Shown in pieces: positions 22,730-31,899 of a DNA stretch of 64,000 bases. The stretch covers positions 2,728,001 to 2,792,000 of the forward strand of contig NZ_CP108054.1 of assembly GCF_036173125.1 (NCBI RefSeq). Reading direction: 5' to 3'. The notes under the pieces were generated by a model. The model searched no databases and was not told the DNA's origin. It saw only the letters and a program-made list of their open reading frames with translations. Within the stretch, counting starts at the first letter, position 1; every line of letters starts with the position of its first letter. A program made the translations under genes and the position numbers. The DNA is from Streptomyces sp. NBC_00286. Lineage in GTDB: Bacteria; Actinomycetota; Actinomycetes; Streptomycetales; Streptomycetaceae.

Positions 22730-22878
22730 GAGGGGCTTCACCTCGCCGCGAGTCGGGATCTTCGGAACAGTTTGGTTACTGGCCGGTGCTACTGGATCGT
22801 ATGTACCCGATTACGGGCAACGTCACCAGTCCTGGCGCACCTCCCCGCCGGATGAGCCCTTCCGCACGTACTCCGATT

Positions 22879-23120
22879 TCAGCCGATGTCCACCGAGAAC
22901 GCCTTGGTGGCCAGCCGGCCGGAGCCGCGGAAGACCTCGGTATCGGCCTCGATGCCGGAGACGTACTTGTCGTTGCTCAGCAGCTTGCGCCGTACGAGTG
23001 CCTGGGTGAAGTCGTCGAGATTGAGGGGTGGCCTTGCTTGTCCTGCCGGTTGAGCCACACCATGATCTCGTCGATGGATTCGTCCTGCCAGTCGGCGCCG
23101 CCGGGGAGGTCGAAGGTTGC
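22879..23120 (-). pseudogene. decayed GH12 endoglucanase fragment (frameshift and internal deletion)
   Basis: Two out-of-frame pieces of a GH12 cellulase. Upstream piece (23120 to about 23030): ATFDLPGGADWQDESIDEIM then VWLNRQD, containing the family nucleophile Glu in DEIMVW. Downstream piece (about 23025 to 22879) in another frame: NLDDFTQALVRRKL, then GIEADTEVFRGSGRLATKAFSV, matching the acid/base region and last strand of GH12. The ~60-90 residues that normally separate them are missing, as are the signal peptide and N-terminal half. An intact GH12 lies at 26626-27339, so this is a remnant of a second copy at the edge of the carbohydrate locus. Confidence 0.65.
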
Positions 23121-23171
23121 CGCGGAATCCTTGGGCTGGGACGGCGCGCAAGGTTTTTGGGGGCCGCAGGG

Positions 23172-23245
23172 CCCCATCAGGGGCGCGGGGCTGTGACACT
23201 TGCGGCTCCGCCGCGCGGGCGCGAGCAACCCACAACAACCCGCAC
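23172..23245. repeat. dispersed palindromic repeat beside the lacI-type gene
   Basis: Contains CAGGGGCGCGGGGCTGTG, then TGCGGCTCCGCCGCGCGGGC and CGAGCAACCCACAAC, the same module order as at 31785-31860 and within the long repeats to the right. The ~300 bp between the GH12 remnant and the regulator hold only this repeat and two operators. Confidence 0.6.
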
Positions 23246-23299
23246 ACGCCCACAAACCCCATCGAACCACCCCCGTAGGCGCCCCGCTGAACCGACGGA

Positions 23300-23315
23300 G
23301 TCGAAGCGCTTCGAC
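23300..23315. promoter_or_regulatory. LacI-type operator, site 1 (perfect 16-bp palindrome)
   Basis: GTCGAAGCGCTTCGAC is a perfect palindrome with the central CG expected of LacI-family operators. It lies 107 nt upstream of the regulator ATG; identical 14-bp cores precede the importer and GH3 genes. Confidence 0.8.
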
Positions 23316-23389
23316 AAAGTATGGACACGTAGCGTCCACCAAGCTACTGTCGAGCCACCCCCGCTCGAAAGTAAACGAACACCCGCGCT

Positions 23390-23405
23390 GTCGAAGCGCT
23401 TCACA
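23390..23405. promoter_or_regulatory. LacI-type operator, site 2 (imperfect)
   Basis: GTCGAAGCGCTTCACA keeps one full half and most of the other, 17 nt before the regulator ATG. With site 1, 90 bp away centre to centre, it suggests cooperative autorepression. Confidence 0.65.
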
Positions 23406-23421
23406 CACCTTGGAGAGCTGG

Positions 23422-24435
23422 ATGGTCACCCTCGCCGAGGTCGCCCAGCACGCCGGAGTCTCGGCCAGCACGGTGAGCTATGTCCTCAGCGGCAAGCGAT
23501 CCATCTCCGTGGGCACCCGGCAGCGGGTCGAGCGAAGCATCCAGGAGCTCGGCTACCACCCCAACGCGGGCGCCAGGGCGCTGGCAAGCAACCGCTCCAA
23601 CATCATCGCGCTGATGGTCCCGCTCCGTACGGACATGTACGTACCCGTGATGATGGAGATCGCCATCGCGGTGGCGACCACCGCCCGCACCCACGGATAC
23701 GACGTACTGCTGCTCACCGGCGAGGAGGGCCCCGACGCCGTACGCCGCGTCACCGGCAGCGGTCTCGCCGACGCGATGATCCTGATGGACGTCGAACTCG
23801 ACGACGAGCGGCTGCCGTTGCTACGCGGCACAGACCAGCCCTCTGTCCTCATCGGACTGCCCGCCGACACCAGCGGTCTGACCTGCGTCGACCTCGACTT
23901 CGGCGCGACGGGCGCCCTGTGCGTCGAGCATCTGGCCATGCTCGGGCATCGCGACATCGCTGTCATAGGCGAGGCGCCCGCGGTCTACGAGCGCCACACG
24001 GGCTTCGCCGAGCGCACCCTCGACGGACTGCGTTCCCGCAGCCGCGAGTTGGGACTGCGGCTGCTGCACCGCCCATGCGAGGGCGGATACGACGCGATGG
24101 CCGTGACCCTGGCGCGGATCTTCGACGAACGCCCGGGCACCACGGGCTTCGTCGTGCAGAACGAGTCCGCGGTGGAGCCGCTGCTCGGGCTGCTGCGCCA
24201 GCAGGGGCGTGCCGTACCCGAGGACGTGTCGGTGGTCGCGGTCTGCCCGGACCAGGTCGCCACCCAGGCATCGGTGCGGCTGACCTCCGTCGCCATCCCC
24301 GCGCAGGAGATGGGACGGAACGCCGTGGAACTGCTGGTCGCCAAGCTCGACGGCCGCGGCACCGACGAAGTCGTCCTGATCGCGCCGGAGTTGACGACAC
24401 GGGCCAGTACGGGGCCGGCGCCCGCCAAGTCCTAG
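23422..24435 (+). CDS. LacI-family transcriptional regulator of the glycan locus
   Basis: 337 aa. The DNA-binding head is at the N-terminus (VTLAEVAQHAGVSASTVSYVLSGK, then the hinge helix with NAGARALAS), followed by a periplasmic-binding-protein-like sugar domain (SNIIALMVPL; GLTCVDLDFGATGALCVEHL; GHRDIAVIGE). ATG at 23422 with GGAG 7 nt upstream; upstream in-frame sequence is repeat DNA. It precedes GH31 by 67 nt and is probably cotranscribed with it. Two palindromic operators lie in its promoter, and the same palindrome recurs at 35766 and 35948, so autoregulation and control of the whole locus are inferred. Effector unknown; a xylose- or cellobiose-containing oligosaccharide is plausible. 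Confidence 0.93.
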   Translation: MVTLAEVAQHAGVSASTVSYVLSGKRSISVGTRQRVERSIQELGYHPNAGARALASNRSNIIALMVPLRTDMYVPVMMEIAIAVATTARTHGYDVLLLTGEEGPDAVRRVTGSGLADAMILMDVELDDERLPLLRGTDQPSVLIGLPADTSGLTCVDLDFGATGALCVEHLAMLGHRDIAVIGEAPAVYERHTGFAERTLDGLRSRSRELGLRLLHRPCEGGYDAMAVTLARIFDERPGTTGFVVQNESAVEPLLGLLRQQGRAVPEDVSVVAVCPDQVATQASVRLTSVAIPAQEMGRNAVELLVAKLDGRGTDEVVLIAPELTTRASTGPAPAKS

Positions 24436-24502
24436 GCGCCACCCGGTCACGGCCTCGCAAGGCACCCCCACCCCGCCTTTACTCCTGCAGGGAGCACCTC
24501 AC

Positions 24503-26554
24503 GTGAATCAGCCTGCCGAGATCCAGCCCCAGCAGGGGGCGGTCAGCCTCGCCCAGTCCTCCCCCACCGTCGGCACGTTCCGCGAGCGTGACGGCGCCCT
24601 GGAGTGGAGCGGGCGCCAGGAGACCGTACGTATCGAGCCGTGGGGCCCGGACGCGGTACGGGTCCGGGCGCGGCTCGGCGGCCCGGTCGTCGAGGGGCTG
24701 CCGGGTGCGCTGCTCGACGAGGCGCCGGTCACCGAGGCGAGCGTCAAGATCGAGGACGGGCTCGGTCTGCTGACCGTCGGCGCGCTCACGGTCGAGGTCA
24801 CAGCCGAGGGCCTCCTGCGTTTCACCCGTACCGACGACGGCTCGGAACTCCTCACCGAGGAGCGCGCCCACTTCTGGTGGCCTGGCCCGCGCCTCTACAC
24901 CCCCGTCGGCAACGGCTACCACCGCCTGGAGCAGCGCTTCGCCGCGTACGAGGGCGAGAAGCTGTTCGGCCTCGGCCAGCACCAGCACGGGATGCTCGAC
25001 CAGAAGGGCGCCGTCCTCGATCTCGTGCAGCGCAACGCCGAGGTCAGCATCCCGGTGCTCACCTCCAGCCGCGGCTACACCCTGCTGTGGAACAGCCCGG
25101 CAATCGGCCGCGTGGAGCTGGCGGGCAACGGCACGCGCTGGGTTGCGGACTCGGCCCGGCAGATCGACTACTGGATCACGGCGGGCCACCCGGCGGACGC
25201 CCAGCGCCGCTACAGCGCGGTGACCGGCCGTACGCCGATGCTGCCCGAGTGGGCCGCGGGCTTCTGGCAGTGCAAGCTGCGCTACCGCACACAGGATGAA
25301 CTCCTCGCCGTGGCAAGGGAGTACAAGCGCCGCGGGCTCCCCCTGGACGTCATCGTCTGCGACTTCTTCCACTGGACGCATCTGGGCGAGTGGAAGTTCG
25401 ACCCCGCCGAGTGGCCCGATCCTGCGGCGATGGTGCGGGAGTTGGACGAACTCGGCGTCAAGCTGGTCGTGTCGGTGTGGCCGTCGGTGTCCCCGCTCTC
25501 CGAGAACCATGACCTCATGGAGCAGCGCGGCTACTTCATCGGCACGCAGTACGGCCCGATGGCGCACGCCGACTGGCCCGACAAGGAGGTCGCCTCCACG
25601 GTCCAGGTCGCCTTCTACGACGCGACGAATCCCGAAGCGCGCGACTTCATGTGGTCGAAGGTCCGCGACAACTACCTCACGCCGTACGGCATTCAGTCCT
25701 TCTGGCTGGACGCCTGCGAGCCGGAGATCAAGCCGGGTTTCCAGGAGAACCTGCGCTATTGGGCGGGCCCCGGCCTGGAGGTCGGCAACCTCTACCCGCG
25801 CGAGAACGCCCGTGCCTTCTACGAGGGCATGGTGGCCGCCGGCGAGACCGAGGTCGTCACCCTCAACCGCTCGGCCTGGGCGGGCAGTCAGCGTTACGGC
25901 GCCGCCTTGTGGTCCGGCGACATCGGCACCGACTTCGCGACCCTGCGCCGCCAGATCGCGGCAGGCCTCAACACGGCGCTGTCCGGCATCCCTTGGTGGA
26001 ACACCGACATCGGCGGCTTCCACGGTGGCGATCCGAACGACCCGGCGTACCAGGAGGTCATGGTCCGCTGGTTCCAGTTCGGCGCGCTGTCCCCGCTGAT
26101 GCGTCTGCACGGCTTCCGCGACCCGGGCATGCCGCTCGGCCCGGCCATGACCGGCGGTCCGAACGAGGTCTGGTCGTACGGCGAGAAGGCCGCCGCGATC
26201 ATGGAGAAGTACCTGCGGCTGCGTGAGCGCCTGAAGCCGTACGTCCTGGATGTGATGCGTGCGGCTCACCAGGAGGGGCTGCCGGTGATGCGCCCGCTGT
26301 TCCTCGAGTTCCCGGAGGACCAGACGACCTGGTCGGTGGACGACGCGTACCTCTTCGGCCCGGATCTGCTGGTCGCGCCGGTGCTGACGGCGGGCGCGAC
26401 GGCCCGTACGGCCTATCTCCCGGCGGGCGCGCGCTGGACCGACGCGTGGACCGGCGAGACGTACGAGGGCGGCGCGGCCGTGACCGTCGACGCCCCGCTG
26501 GACCGCATTCCGCTGTTCCTGCGGGACGGTGCGCGGCTGCCCGTAGCGGAGTAG
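24503..26554 (+). CDS. GH31 glycoside hydrolase, probable alpha-xylosidase
   Basis: 683 aa, no signal peptide, so cytoplasmic. N-terminal galactose-mutarotase-like domain, then the GH31 barrel with nucleophile Asp in SFWLDACEPEI (about residue 403) and acid/base Asp in LWSGDIGTDF (about 470); the C-terminal beta domains include PLFLEFPEDQTTW and YLPAGARWTDAWTGETYEGG read as the usual strand pair. The YicI-type features WPGPRLYTPVGNG and IVCDFFHW favour alpha-xylosidase over alpha-glucosidase, and the GH74/GH12/GH42 neighbours support removal of xylose from xyloglucan oligosaccharides. GTG start at 24503 with GGGAG about 10 nt upstream. Confidence 0.88.
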   Translation: MNQPAEIQPQQGAVSLAQSSPTVGTFRERDGALEWSGRQETVRIEPWGPDAVRVRARLGGPVVEGLPGALLDEAPVTEASVKIEDGLGLLTVGALTVEVTAEGLLRFTRTDDGSELLTEERAHFWWPGPRLYTPVGNGYHRLEQRFAAYEGEKLFGLGQHQHGMLDQKGAVLDLVQRNAEVSIPVLTSSRGYTLLWNSPAIGRVELAGNGTRWVADSARQIDYWITAGHPADAQRRYSAVTGRTPMLPEWAAGFWQCKLRYRTQDELLAVAREYKRRGLPLDVIVCDFFHWTHLGEWKFDPAEWPDPAAMVRELDELGVKLVVSVWPSVSPLSENHDLMEQRGYFIGTQYGPMAHADWPDKEVASTVQVAFYDATNPEARDFMWSKVRDNYLTPYGIQSFWLDACEPEIKPGFQENLRYWAGPGLEVGNLYPRENARAFYEGMVAAGETEVVTLNRSAWAGSQRYGAALWSGDIGTDFATLRRQIAAGLNTALSGIPWWNTDIGGFHGGDPNDPAYQEVMVRWFQFGALSPLMRLHGFRDPGMPLGPAMTGGPNEVWSYGEKAAAIMEKYLRLRERLKPYVLDVMRAAHQEGLPVMRPLFLEFPEDQTTWSVDDAYLFGPDLLVAPVLTAGATARTAYLPAGARWTDAWTGETYEGGAAVTVDAPLDRIPLFLRDGARLPVAE

Positions 26555-26566
26555 CCGCGTACACAG

Positions 26567-26602
26567 GAGTGCGGCCGGACCTGGGGAGGACCGGCCGCAC
26601 TC
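26567..26602. terminator. bidirectional terminator between GH31 and GH12
   Basis: A perfect 12-bp stem, GAGTGCGGCCGG / CCGGCCGCACTC, with a 12-nt loop between two convergent genes, followed by TTAT. Confidence 0.85.
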
Positions 26603-26625
26603 TTATGCCTGGGCTTGCTCCTGGA

Positions 26626-27339
26626 TCAACTGCTGCTGACGGTCAGGTTGTTGGTGCGGAAGTCCAGACCGCCGGACGACGAGGTGATCTCGTAGCCGAA
26701 CTGGACGTCACCGATGGTCTCGTTGCCCATCCAGCCCTTGGTGTCCTTGATCCACTTGAGGATCGGGAGCATGTCGACGCTGCCGGAGTTCGAGTCCGAG
26801 GTGCGCAGGAACGAGAACACCTCGTTGGCGCCGTTGTTGCCCTTGTAGACGTTCCAGGTGTGGCCGCCGAGGGTGACGCTGCCCTGCGAGGTGCCGATCG
26901 GGCCGACGGCTCCGTTGTAGTTCACCCAGAGCATGATCTCGTAGTCGTAGTCGGTGTCCCAGATATCGTACGAGGAGTTGTACGCGCCCGAGGACGGGAC
27001 CGTGACGTTGTAGTTGCTGCTGAGCGAACGGAGCGAGGTGATCGACTTGTTGATCACCTTCTTGGAGTTGGGGTAGGACTTGATGCCGCCGGTGTTGGGG
27101 TGGTTGGCCCAGGCGCCCCAGTTGGTGCCGGAGTTGGCCCAGATGCACTGGCTGCCGGCTCCGGAGCCCCAGATGTTGTTGTAGAGCGTGTAGCCGTTCA
27201 GGCTGGTGTTGCCCCACTGGTCGCAGGAGTTCCAGACGGCGGCCGAGGCGGGCGCGGAGGCGAGGCCGATGGTGGCGCCGAGTGCGAGTGCGGGGGCGAT
27301 GAGGGCCTTGGCGACCCTTCTGCGGGTGCGTGTTGCCAT
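26626..27339 (-). CDS. secreted GH12 endo-beta-1,4-glucanase / xyloglucanase
   Basis: 237 aa. Sec/Tat-like signal (RTRRRVAKALIAPALALGA, cleavage about ASA at residue 33), then a single GH12 jelly-roll with no carbohydrate-binding module. Catalytic Glu134 in YDYEIMLWV (nucleophile) and Glu217 in QFGYEITS (acid/base) are both intact; Cys39 and Cys65 fit the conserved disulfide. GH12 enzymes cut cellulose, mixed-linkage glucan or xyloglucan; context favours xyloglucan. ATG at 27339 has AAGGGA about 6 nt upstream. Last gene of the minus-strand cluster, 127 nt after GH42. Confidence 0.92.
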   Translation of the reverse strand: MATRTRRRVAKALIAPALALGATIGLASAPASAAVWNSCDQWGNTSLNGYTLYNNIWGSGAGSQCIWANSGTNWGAWANHPNTGGIKSYPNSKKVINKSITSLRSLSSNYNVTVPSSGAYNSSYDIWDTDYDYEIMLWVNYNGAVGPIGTSQGSVTLGGHTWNVYKGNNGANEVFSFLRTSDSNSGSVDMLPILKWIKDTKGWMGNETIGDVQFGYEITSSSGGLDFRTNNLTVSSS

Positions 27340-27466
27340 GGCTGTCCCTTCCATGGGTGGGGGGAAATGCTGTGGATCTACCGCGGCTCCAGGGGGAAGT
27401 CGCGGTCTTCTCCGGCGCGTGGCGAGAACGGTCGCGCGGTCCGGAGGAAGTCCTGGGATCGGGTGT

Positions 27467-29464
27467 TCACGGCGCGAGCACCGCCGCTCCGTAGCGCGCC
27501 AACTCCACGGAGTCGGTGACCAGTTCGCCGGTGAGGAGGTCCCGATGGGTGCCCGGAATCTCCACGGTGACCGTCTCTCGGCTGTGGTTGAACACGAAGA
27601 GCAACTCGCCCCGGCGGACAGCCTCGACCTGCGGGGGAAGGCCGTCGAGTGGCGGCCGGACTCCCGCACCGGCCGCCACGTCCGCCAACAGGTCACGCAG
27701 CGCGGGCGGTTCGGGCAGCGTGGAGATGTACCAGGCGCGCCCCTTGCGCAGCAGCGCGGGCAGGCCGTCCAACTCGCCGCCCTTGTATGGGACAACCAGC
27801 TCGGCATCGCCCGCCGCTTCGAGTTCCTCGGACCACAGGGTCCCCCGGAAGCCGTCGCATTCGACGCTCTCCCCCGCATCGAGCGGCCACCACTCGTGCA
27901 GGGTGCGGATGCCGAAGAGTTCCCGCAGCCGCGCGTCCATGCCGCCGGGCCGCACCCGGTCGTCCTCGTCCGCGACTCCGGTCAGGAATCCGCAGACGAG
28001 GGTGCCCCCGGCTCGTACGTACGACAGGAGATTGTCGATCGCGGCGTCCGTGAGCAGGTACAACTGTGGGACGACGACCAGCTTGTAGGGGGACAGGTCG
28101 TGCTCGGGGTGGGCGAAGTCGGCGGTGAGGTGGGCCTCCCAGAGGGCGCGGTGCCAGGCGTGTACGACCTGCGGATAGTCGACCTCGGATGAGAGGCGGC
28201 CATCCTGGGCGCCCGCCCACCAGGCATTCCACTCGTGCAGGATCGCGACGTCTGCCTCTATGCGGCTGTCGATCACTTCGGGGCCGAGCGCGGCGAGTTC
28301 GGCGCCGAGCCGTTTGACCTCCTGGTAGGTACGCCCCTCCTCCCCCGCGTGGCTGACCATGCCCGAGTGGAACTTCTCCGCGCCCTGCCGGGACTGCCGC
28401 CACTGGAAGTAGCAGACGGCGTCGGCGCCGCGGGCGACGGCCTGGAGCGACCAGAGGCGGTTCATGCCGCGTGGCTTGGGGTGGTTGACGCCCCGCCAGT
28501 TGACCGGTCCGGCCGCCTGTTCCATGAGCATCCACGGGCCGCCGCAGGCCTGGGAGCGCGTCATGTCCTGGATGAGGGCGCCGTTCTGGGCGCCGAAGGG
28601 GTCGCGCGGGTCCGGGTAGATGTCGACGGAGACGAGGTCCTCCTCCTCGGACCATCTCCAGGCGTCCTGTCCCGCCCACATCGGCATGAAGTTGGTGGTC
28701 ACCGGGATGTGCGGGGTGTGCCTGCGGACGATGTCGCGCTCGGCGACGTAGCACTCCAGGAGCATGTCGGAGGTGTAGCGCTTGAAGTCCAGTACCTGCG
28801 TGGGGTTCTTCAGGTAGTGGGCGTGACGGGGTGGCAGGACCTCGTCCCAGTCGCCGTAGCCCTGGCTCCAGAAGGCCGTTCCCCAGGCGGTGTTGAGGGC
28901 GTCGAGGGTGCCGTACTTGTCCTGGAGCCAGCGGCGGAAGGTGGCGGCGGCCTCGTCGCCCCAGTCGTAGGTGCAGTACTCGTTGTTGATGTGCCACATC
29001 GTGAGGGCGGGATGGCTGCCGTAACGGGCGGCCAGGTCCTCGGTGATGGCGGCGGCGTAACGGCGGTAGGTGGCGCTGGAGTGCGAGAAGTGCTGACGGC
29101 CGCCCCACCATTCGGTGCGGCCGTCCTCGTCGCGCGGCAGGGTGTCGGGGTGCAGGCGGCCCATCCAGGGCGGGGGCGAGGAGGTGGGCGTGGCGAGGAC
29201 GACGCCGATGCCGTTCTCGCGCATGAGGTCCAGCAGCCGGTCGAGCCAGCCGAACTCCCTTGCTCCGGGCCGGGGTTCGAGCTTCGCCCAGGAGAAGACG
29301 CCGAGGGTGACGGAGTTGACGCCGGCCGCCTTCATGAGGCGTACGTCCTCGTGCCAGGTTTCCTCGGGCCACTGCTCGGGGTTGTAGTCGCCGCCGAAGA
29401 GGATGCGGCCGCGGGTGGCGTCAGCGAGGCCCGGTCGCTGGTGCGGGTTCGAGTGCGGGGACAT
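27467..29464 (-). CDS. GH42 beta-galactosidase
   Basis: 665 aa, no signal peptide, cytoplasmic. GH42 domain order: TIM-barrel (LFGGDYNPEQWPEETW opening; acid/base Glu162 in HINNEY; nucleophile Glu315 in LMEQAAGPVNWR), trimerisation domain (VVVPQLYLLTDAAIDNL; RAGGTLVCGFLTGV) and a small C-terminal beta domain (LLFVFNHSRETVTVEIPG). Would remove terminal beta-galactose from galactosylated oligosaccharides, the L side chain of xyloglucan being the obvious target here. Its ATG overlaps the GH74 stop by one base (TGATG), so the two are translationally coupled. Confidence 0.92.
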   Translation of the reverse strand: MSPHSNPHQRPGLADATRGRILFGGDYNPEQWPEETWHEDVRLMKAAGVNSVTLGVFSWAKLEPRPGAREFGWLDRLLDLMRENGIGVVLATPTSSPPPWMGRLHPDTLPRDEDGRTEWWGGRQHFSHSSATYRRYAAAITEDLAARYGSHPALTMWHINNEYCTYDWGDEAAATFRRWLQDKYGTLDALNTAWGTAFWSQGYGDWDEVLPPRHAHYLKNPTQVLDFKRYTSDMLLECYVAERDIVRRHTPHIPVTTNFMPMWAGQDAWRWSEEEDLVSVDIYPDPRDPFGAQNGALIQDMTRSQACGGPWMLMEQAAGPVNWRGVNHPKPRGMNRLWSLQAVARGADAVCYFQWRQSRQGAEKFHSGMVSHAGEEGRTYQEVKRLGAELAALGPEVIDSRIEADVAILHEWNAWWAGAQDGRLSSEVDYPQVVHAWHRALWEAHLTADFAHPEHDLSPYKLVVVPQLYLLTDAAIDNLLSYVRAGGTLVCGFLTGVADEDDRVRPGGMDARLRELFGIRTLHEWWPLDAGESVECDGFRGTLWSEELEAAGDAELVVPYKGGELDGLPALLRKGRAWYISTLPEPPALRDLLADVAAGAGVRPPLDGLPPQVEAVRRGELLFVFNHSRETVTVEIPGTHRDLLTGELVTDSVELARYGAAVLAP

Positions 29465-31695
29465 CAGGCCGGGTCCCCGTACTGGATGCCGCGTCCGTTG
29501 GTGGCGATGTAGACGCGGCCGTGGACGCGTGGGTCGCCGGTGATGGTCTCGCCGATCCAGCCCCATTGATGGGCGTCGTCGTTGATACGGACCCAGGTCC
29601 TGGCCCCGTCGTCGGAGCGGAGGACGCCGGTGACGGACCCTGCCTCGATCGCGCCGACCTGATAGATCGCGGGGTAGCCGGCGCGGCGGGCCGCCTTGCC
29701 GAAACCGAGGCAGTGGGATGACCGGCAGCTCGCGACCTTCGAGAAGGCGGCGCCGCCGTCGGTGGACCGGAAGAGGCCGTTCTCCTTCGCGGAAATCCAC
29801 AGGTCACCGGAGCGTCCCGGGGCCGCGACCACCTTGAACTGGGCGTCCCCGGACGGCAGTCCGCCCGCACGGGCCGTGAAGGAACGGCCACTGTCAGTGC
29901 TGGCGTATAGCGTTCCTGTGTCGGTGTCGTATGCGTAGAAGAGCGTCGGGTCGGCCGGGTCGGCGACCGGCGTGGCGCCCTTCGGGAAGGAGGAGACCTC
30001 GGACCAGGTCGCGCCGTTGTCCGTGGAGCGGTGGGCTGCGTACTTCGTGCCGTCCCAGTGCACGAAGGACCACAACAGCGTACTGCCGTCGGCGTTGGTG
30101 GCGATCGGCCCCGGTGCGTCTTTGGCGATGTCCGGCTGGGCCTTGAAGGGCGCCCAGGTCCGGCCGCCGTCGTTCGAGTACGCGCCGTTGCCGTTGTCGC
30201 CGAAGCCCGCCCGGACGACGTACGACGGCTTGGCCGCGGCCTGCGCGAGTCCCGTCGCCGACCCGAACACGGGGTTCGCCGCCATGCCGCGCGACGGAGA
30301 CGCCGTGAGCCGCTCGTGGTACATCACGCCGATGTCCCCGAGCCCGCTCAGCAGATGCGCCTCCCCGACCGGGGGCGAGATCAGCTGGCGCACGGACGTC
30401 TCCTCCAGGCCGCGGATCTGCGGCGCCCAGCGCTTGAGGTCGCGGGTGCCGTAGAGGGTCGCCCCGGTCCCGTACACGATGTGCTTCGAGTCGTACGGGT
30501 CCAGGGCGAGCGCCTGGATCCACCAGCCGAACTTCGCCTTGTCAGCACCCCAGTTGAGGAAGGGAGTCTCCGATACGTCCAAGACAGCCGCGTCCTTGAG
30601 GGACGTCCAGGTACGGCCGCCGTCGGTCGAGCGGAAGAGCGTGTCGATGGCCGCCCAGCGGTTGTTGGTGGACACGACGACGGTGCCCGGGCGGCGGGCG
30701 TCGACGGCGACCCCGCCGTAGGCGAAGTTGTCAGCCGAGCCGTCTTCGGTGGTGCCGCCGGGCTGCACGGGGGTCACCTCGGTCCACTTGCCGGTGGCGG
30801 TACGCAGCTTGTGCACGCTGCCGGTGGACTGGCCGTTGGGTCCGGGCGCGTCGGCGTACGTCACGTACAGCTCGCGCGTGTGCCTGTCGTACGCGGCCCG
30901 GATCGGGACCTTCACCGAGGTGCCGGACGGCTGCCCGGGCACGGCCTCCCAGCTCGTGCCGTCGGCGGTGCGGTACAGGTTCGCCGTGCCGGACGTGCCG
31001 TCGCCGTCACCCCAGCCGGCGTAGACGGAGCGCCCGGCCGCGAGGAGGAAGGTGACGCCCTGTCCGGAGGCGCCGGCCTTCGCCGGGAAGTCGGTCGCGG
31101 CTGCCCAAGTGGCGCCGCGATCGGTCGACTTGAGCAACCCGTCGTGCCGGGTGCCCAGCCACAGGGTGTCGCTGTCGCGCGGGTCGACGAGGAGCCGTTC
31201 GCCGGTACCGCGCCCGTCCTCGTTGGCGCCGAGCTTCACGGTCAGGTCGGTGCGGGACCAGGTGGCGCCGCGGTCCTCGGAGCGCAGGACGGCGCCGTTG
31301 CCGGCCCAGGGCTGGGCGTAGGTGCCGAGGGAGAGGTACAGCCGGTTCGGGTGCTTGGGGTCGACGGCCATCGCCTCCACCCCGAGGAGGTTCCAGTCGT
31401 CCCAGCCGAGGTGATCGGTGAGCGGCGTCCAGCGGGCGGCCCGGTCGTCCCAGCGGTAGGGGCCACCGATGTCGGTACGGGCGTAGGCGAGCCCGCGCAC
31501 GGAGGGGTGGAACAGCACACCGGTGATGAATCCGGTACCGCCGATGACGACGTTGCGCCAGCGGTAGCGGGGGTCGCCGGCCGGCGATGGGGCGGGGGCT
31601 GGGGCTGCCTGTGCCAGAGGGCTGACGACGGAGAGCGCGGCGGCAGCGGCGGTCCCGGCGAGGACGACGCGTCTGCTCGGGCGGGGCGTGTGCAT
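29464..31695 (-). CDS. secreted GH74 xyloglucanase
   Basis: 743 aa. Tat signal (RPSRRVVLAGTAAAAALSVV), then two tandem seven-bladed beta-propellers shown by many repeats of the xxGxTW type (EDRGATW, TDRGATW, TDGGRTW, NDGGRTW, TDNGATW, TDSGRSF). The two GH74 catalytic Asp residues are visible in AYARTDIGGPYRWD (Asp75) and GLGDIGVMYH (about 453). No C-terminal CBM. GH74 is essentially a xyloglucan-specific family, making this the most diagnostic gene for the locus. Could be endo- or oligosaccharide-reducing-end-specific; not decided by eye. Confidence 0.93.
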   Translation of the reverse strand: MHTPRPSRRVVLAGTAAAAALSVVSPLAQAAPAPAPSPAGDPRYRWRNVVIGGTGFITGVLFHPSVRGLAYARTDIGGPYRWDDRAARWTPLTDHLGWDDWNLLGVEAMAVDPKHPNRLYLSLGTYAQPWAGNGAVLRSEDRGATWSRTDLTVKLGANEDGRGTGERLLVDPRDSDTLWLGTRHDGLLKSTDRGATWAAATDFPAKAGASGQGVTFLLAAGRSVYAGWGDGDGTSGTANLYRTADGTSWEAVPGQPSGTSVKVPIRAAYDRHTRELYVTYADAPGPNGQSTGSVHKLRTATGKWTEVTPVQPGGTTEDGSADNFAYGGVAVDARRPGTVVVSTNNRWAAIDTLFRSTDGGRTWTSLKDAAVLDVSETPFLNWGADKAKFGWWIQALALDPYDSKHIVYGTGATLYGTRDLKRWAPQIRGLEETSVRQLISPPVGEAHLLSGLGDIGVMYHERLTASPSRGMAANPVFGSATGLAQAAAKPSYVVRAGFGDNGNGAYSNDGGRTWAPFKAQPDIAKDAPGPIATNADGSTLLWSFVHWDGTKYAAHRSTDNGATWSEVSSFPKGATPVADPADPTLFYAYDTDTGTLYASTDSGRSFTARAGGLPSGDAQFKVVAAPGRSGDLWISAKENGLFRSTDGGAAFSKVASCRSSHCLGFGKAARRAGYPAIYQVGAIEAGSVTGVLRSDDGARTWVRINDDAHQWGWIGETITGDPRVHGRVYIATNGRGIQYGDPA

Positions 31696-31784
31696 GACAT
31701 ACCTCGTTCTGCGAGAGAGGAGTGGGGGTGGGGACGGCTGCGCGTGAAGAGCAGCGGACGGTGCCCTATAGCGAAACGGGGGTG

Positions 31785-31860
31785 GGGCGCCCCTTTAGGG
31801 GCGCGGGGCTGTGTCAATTTGCGGCTCCGCCGCGCGGGCGCGACCAGCCACAACGGACCC
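31785..31860. repeat. dispersed palindromic repeat between importer and GH74 genes
   Basis: GGGGCGCCCCTTTAGGGGCG, then CAATTTGCGGCTCCGCCGC and GCGACCAGCCACAACG. The 204-bp gap holds this element and no TCGAAGCGCTTCGA operator, so GH74 may be reached by read-through from the importer genes. Confidence 0.6.
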
Positions 31861-31899
31861 GCAGTTGTCCAACTGCCCCATAGGAGCAGGCTGGCGTGG

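Noticed and set aside
23028..24506. 492-codon plus-strand open frame overlapping the LacI gene
   Set aside because: Arg/His-rich shadow in another frame of the regulator; no start signal.
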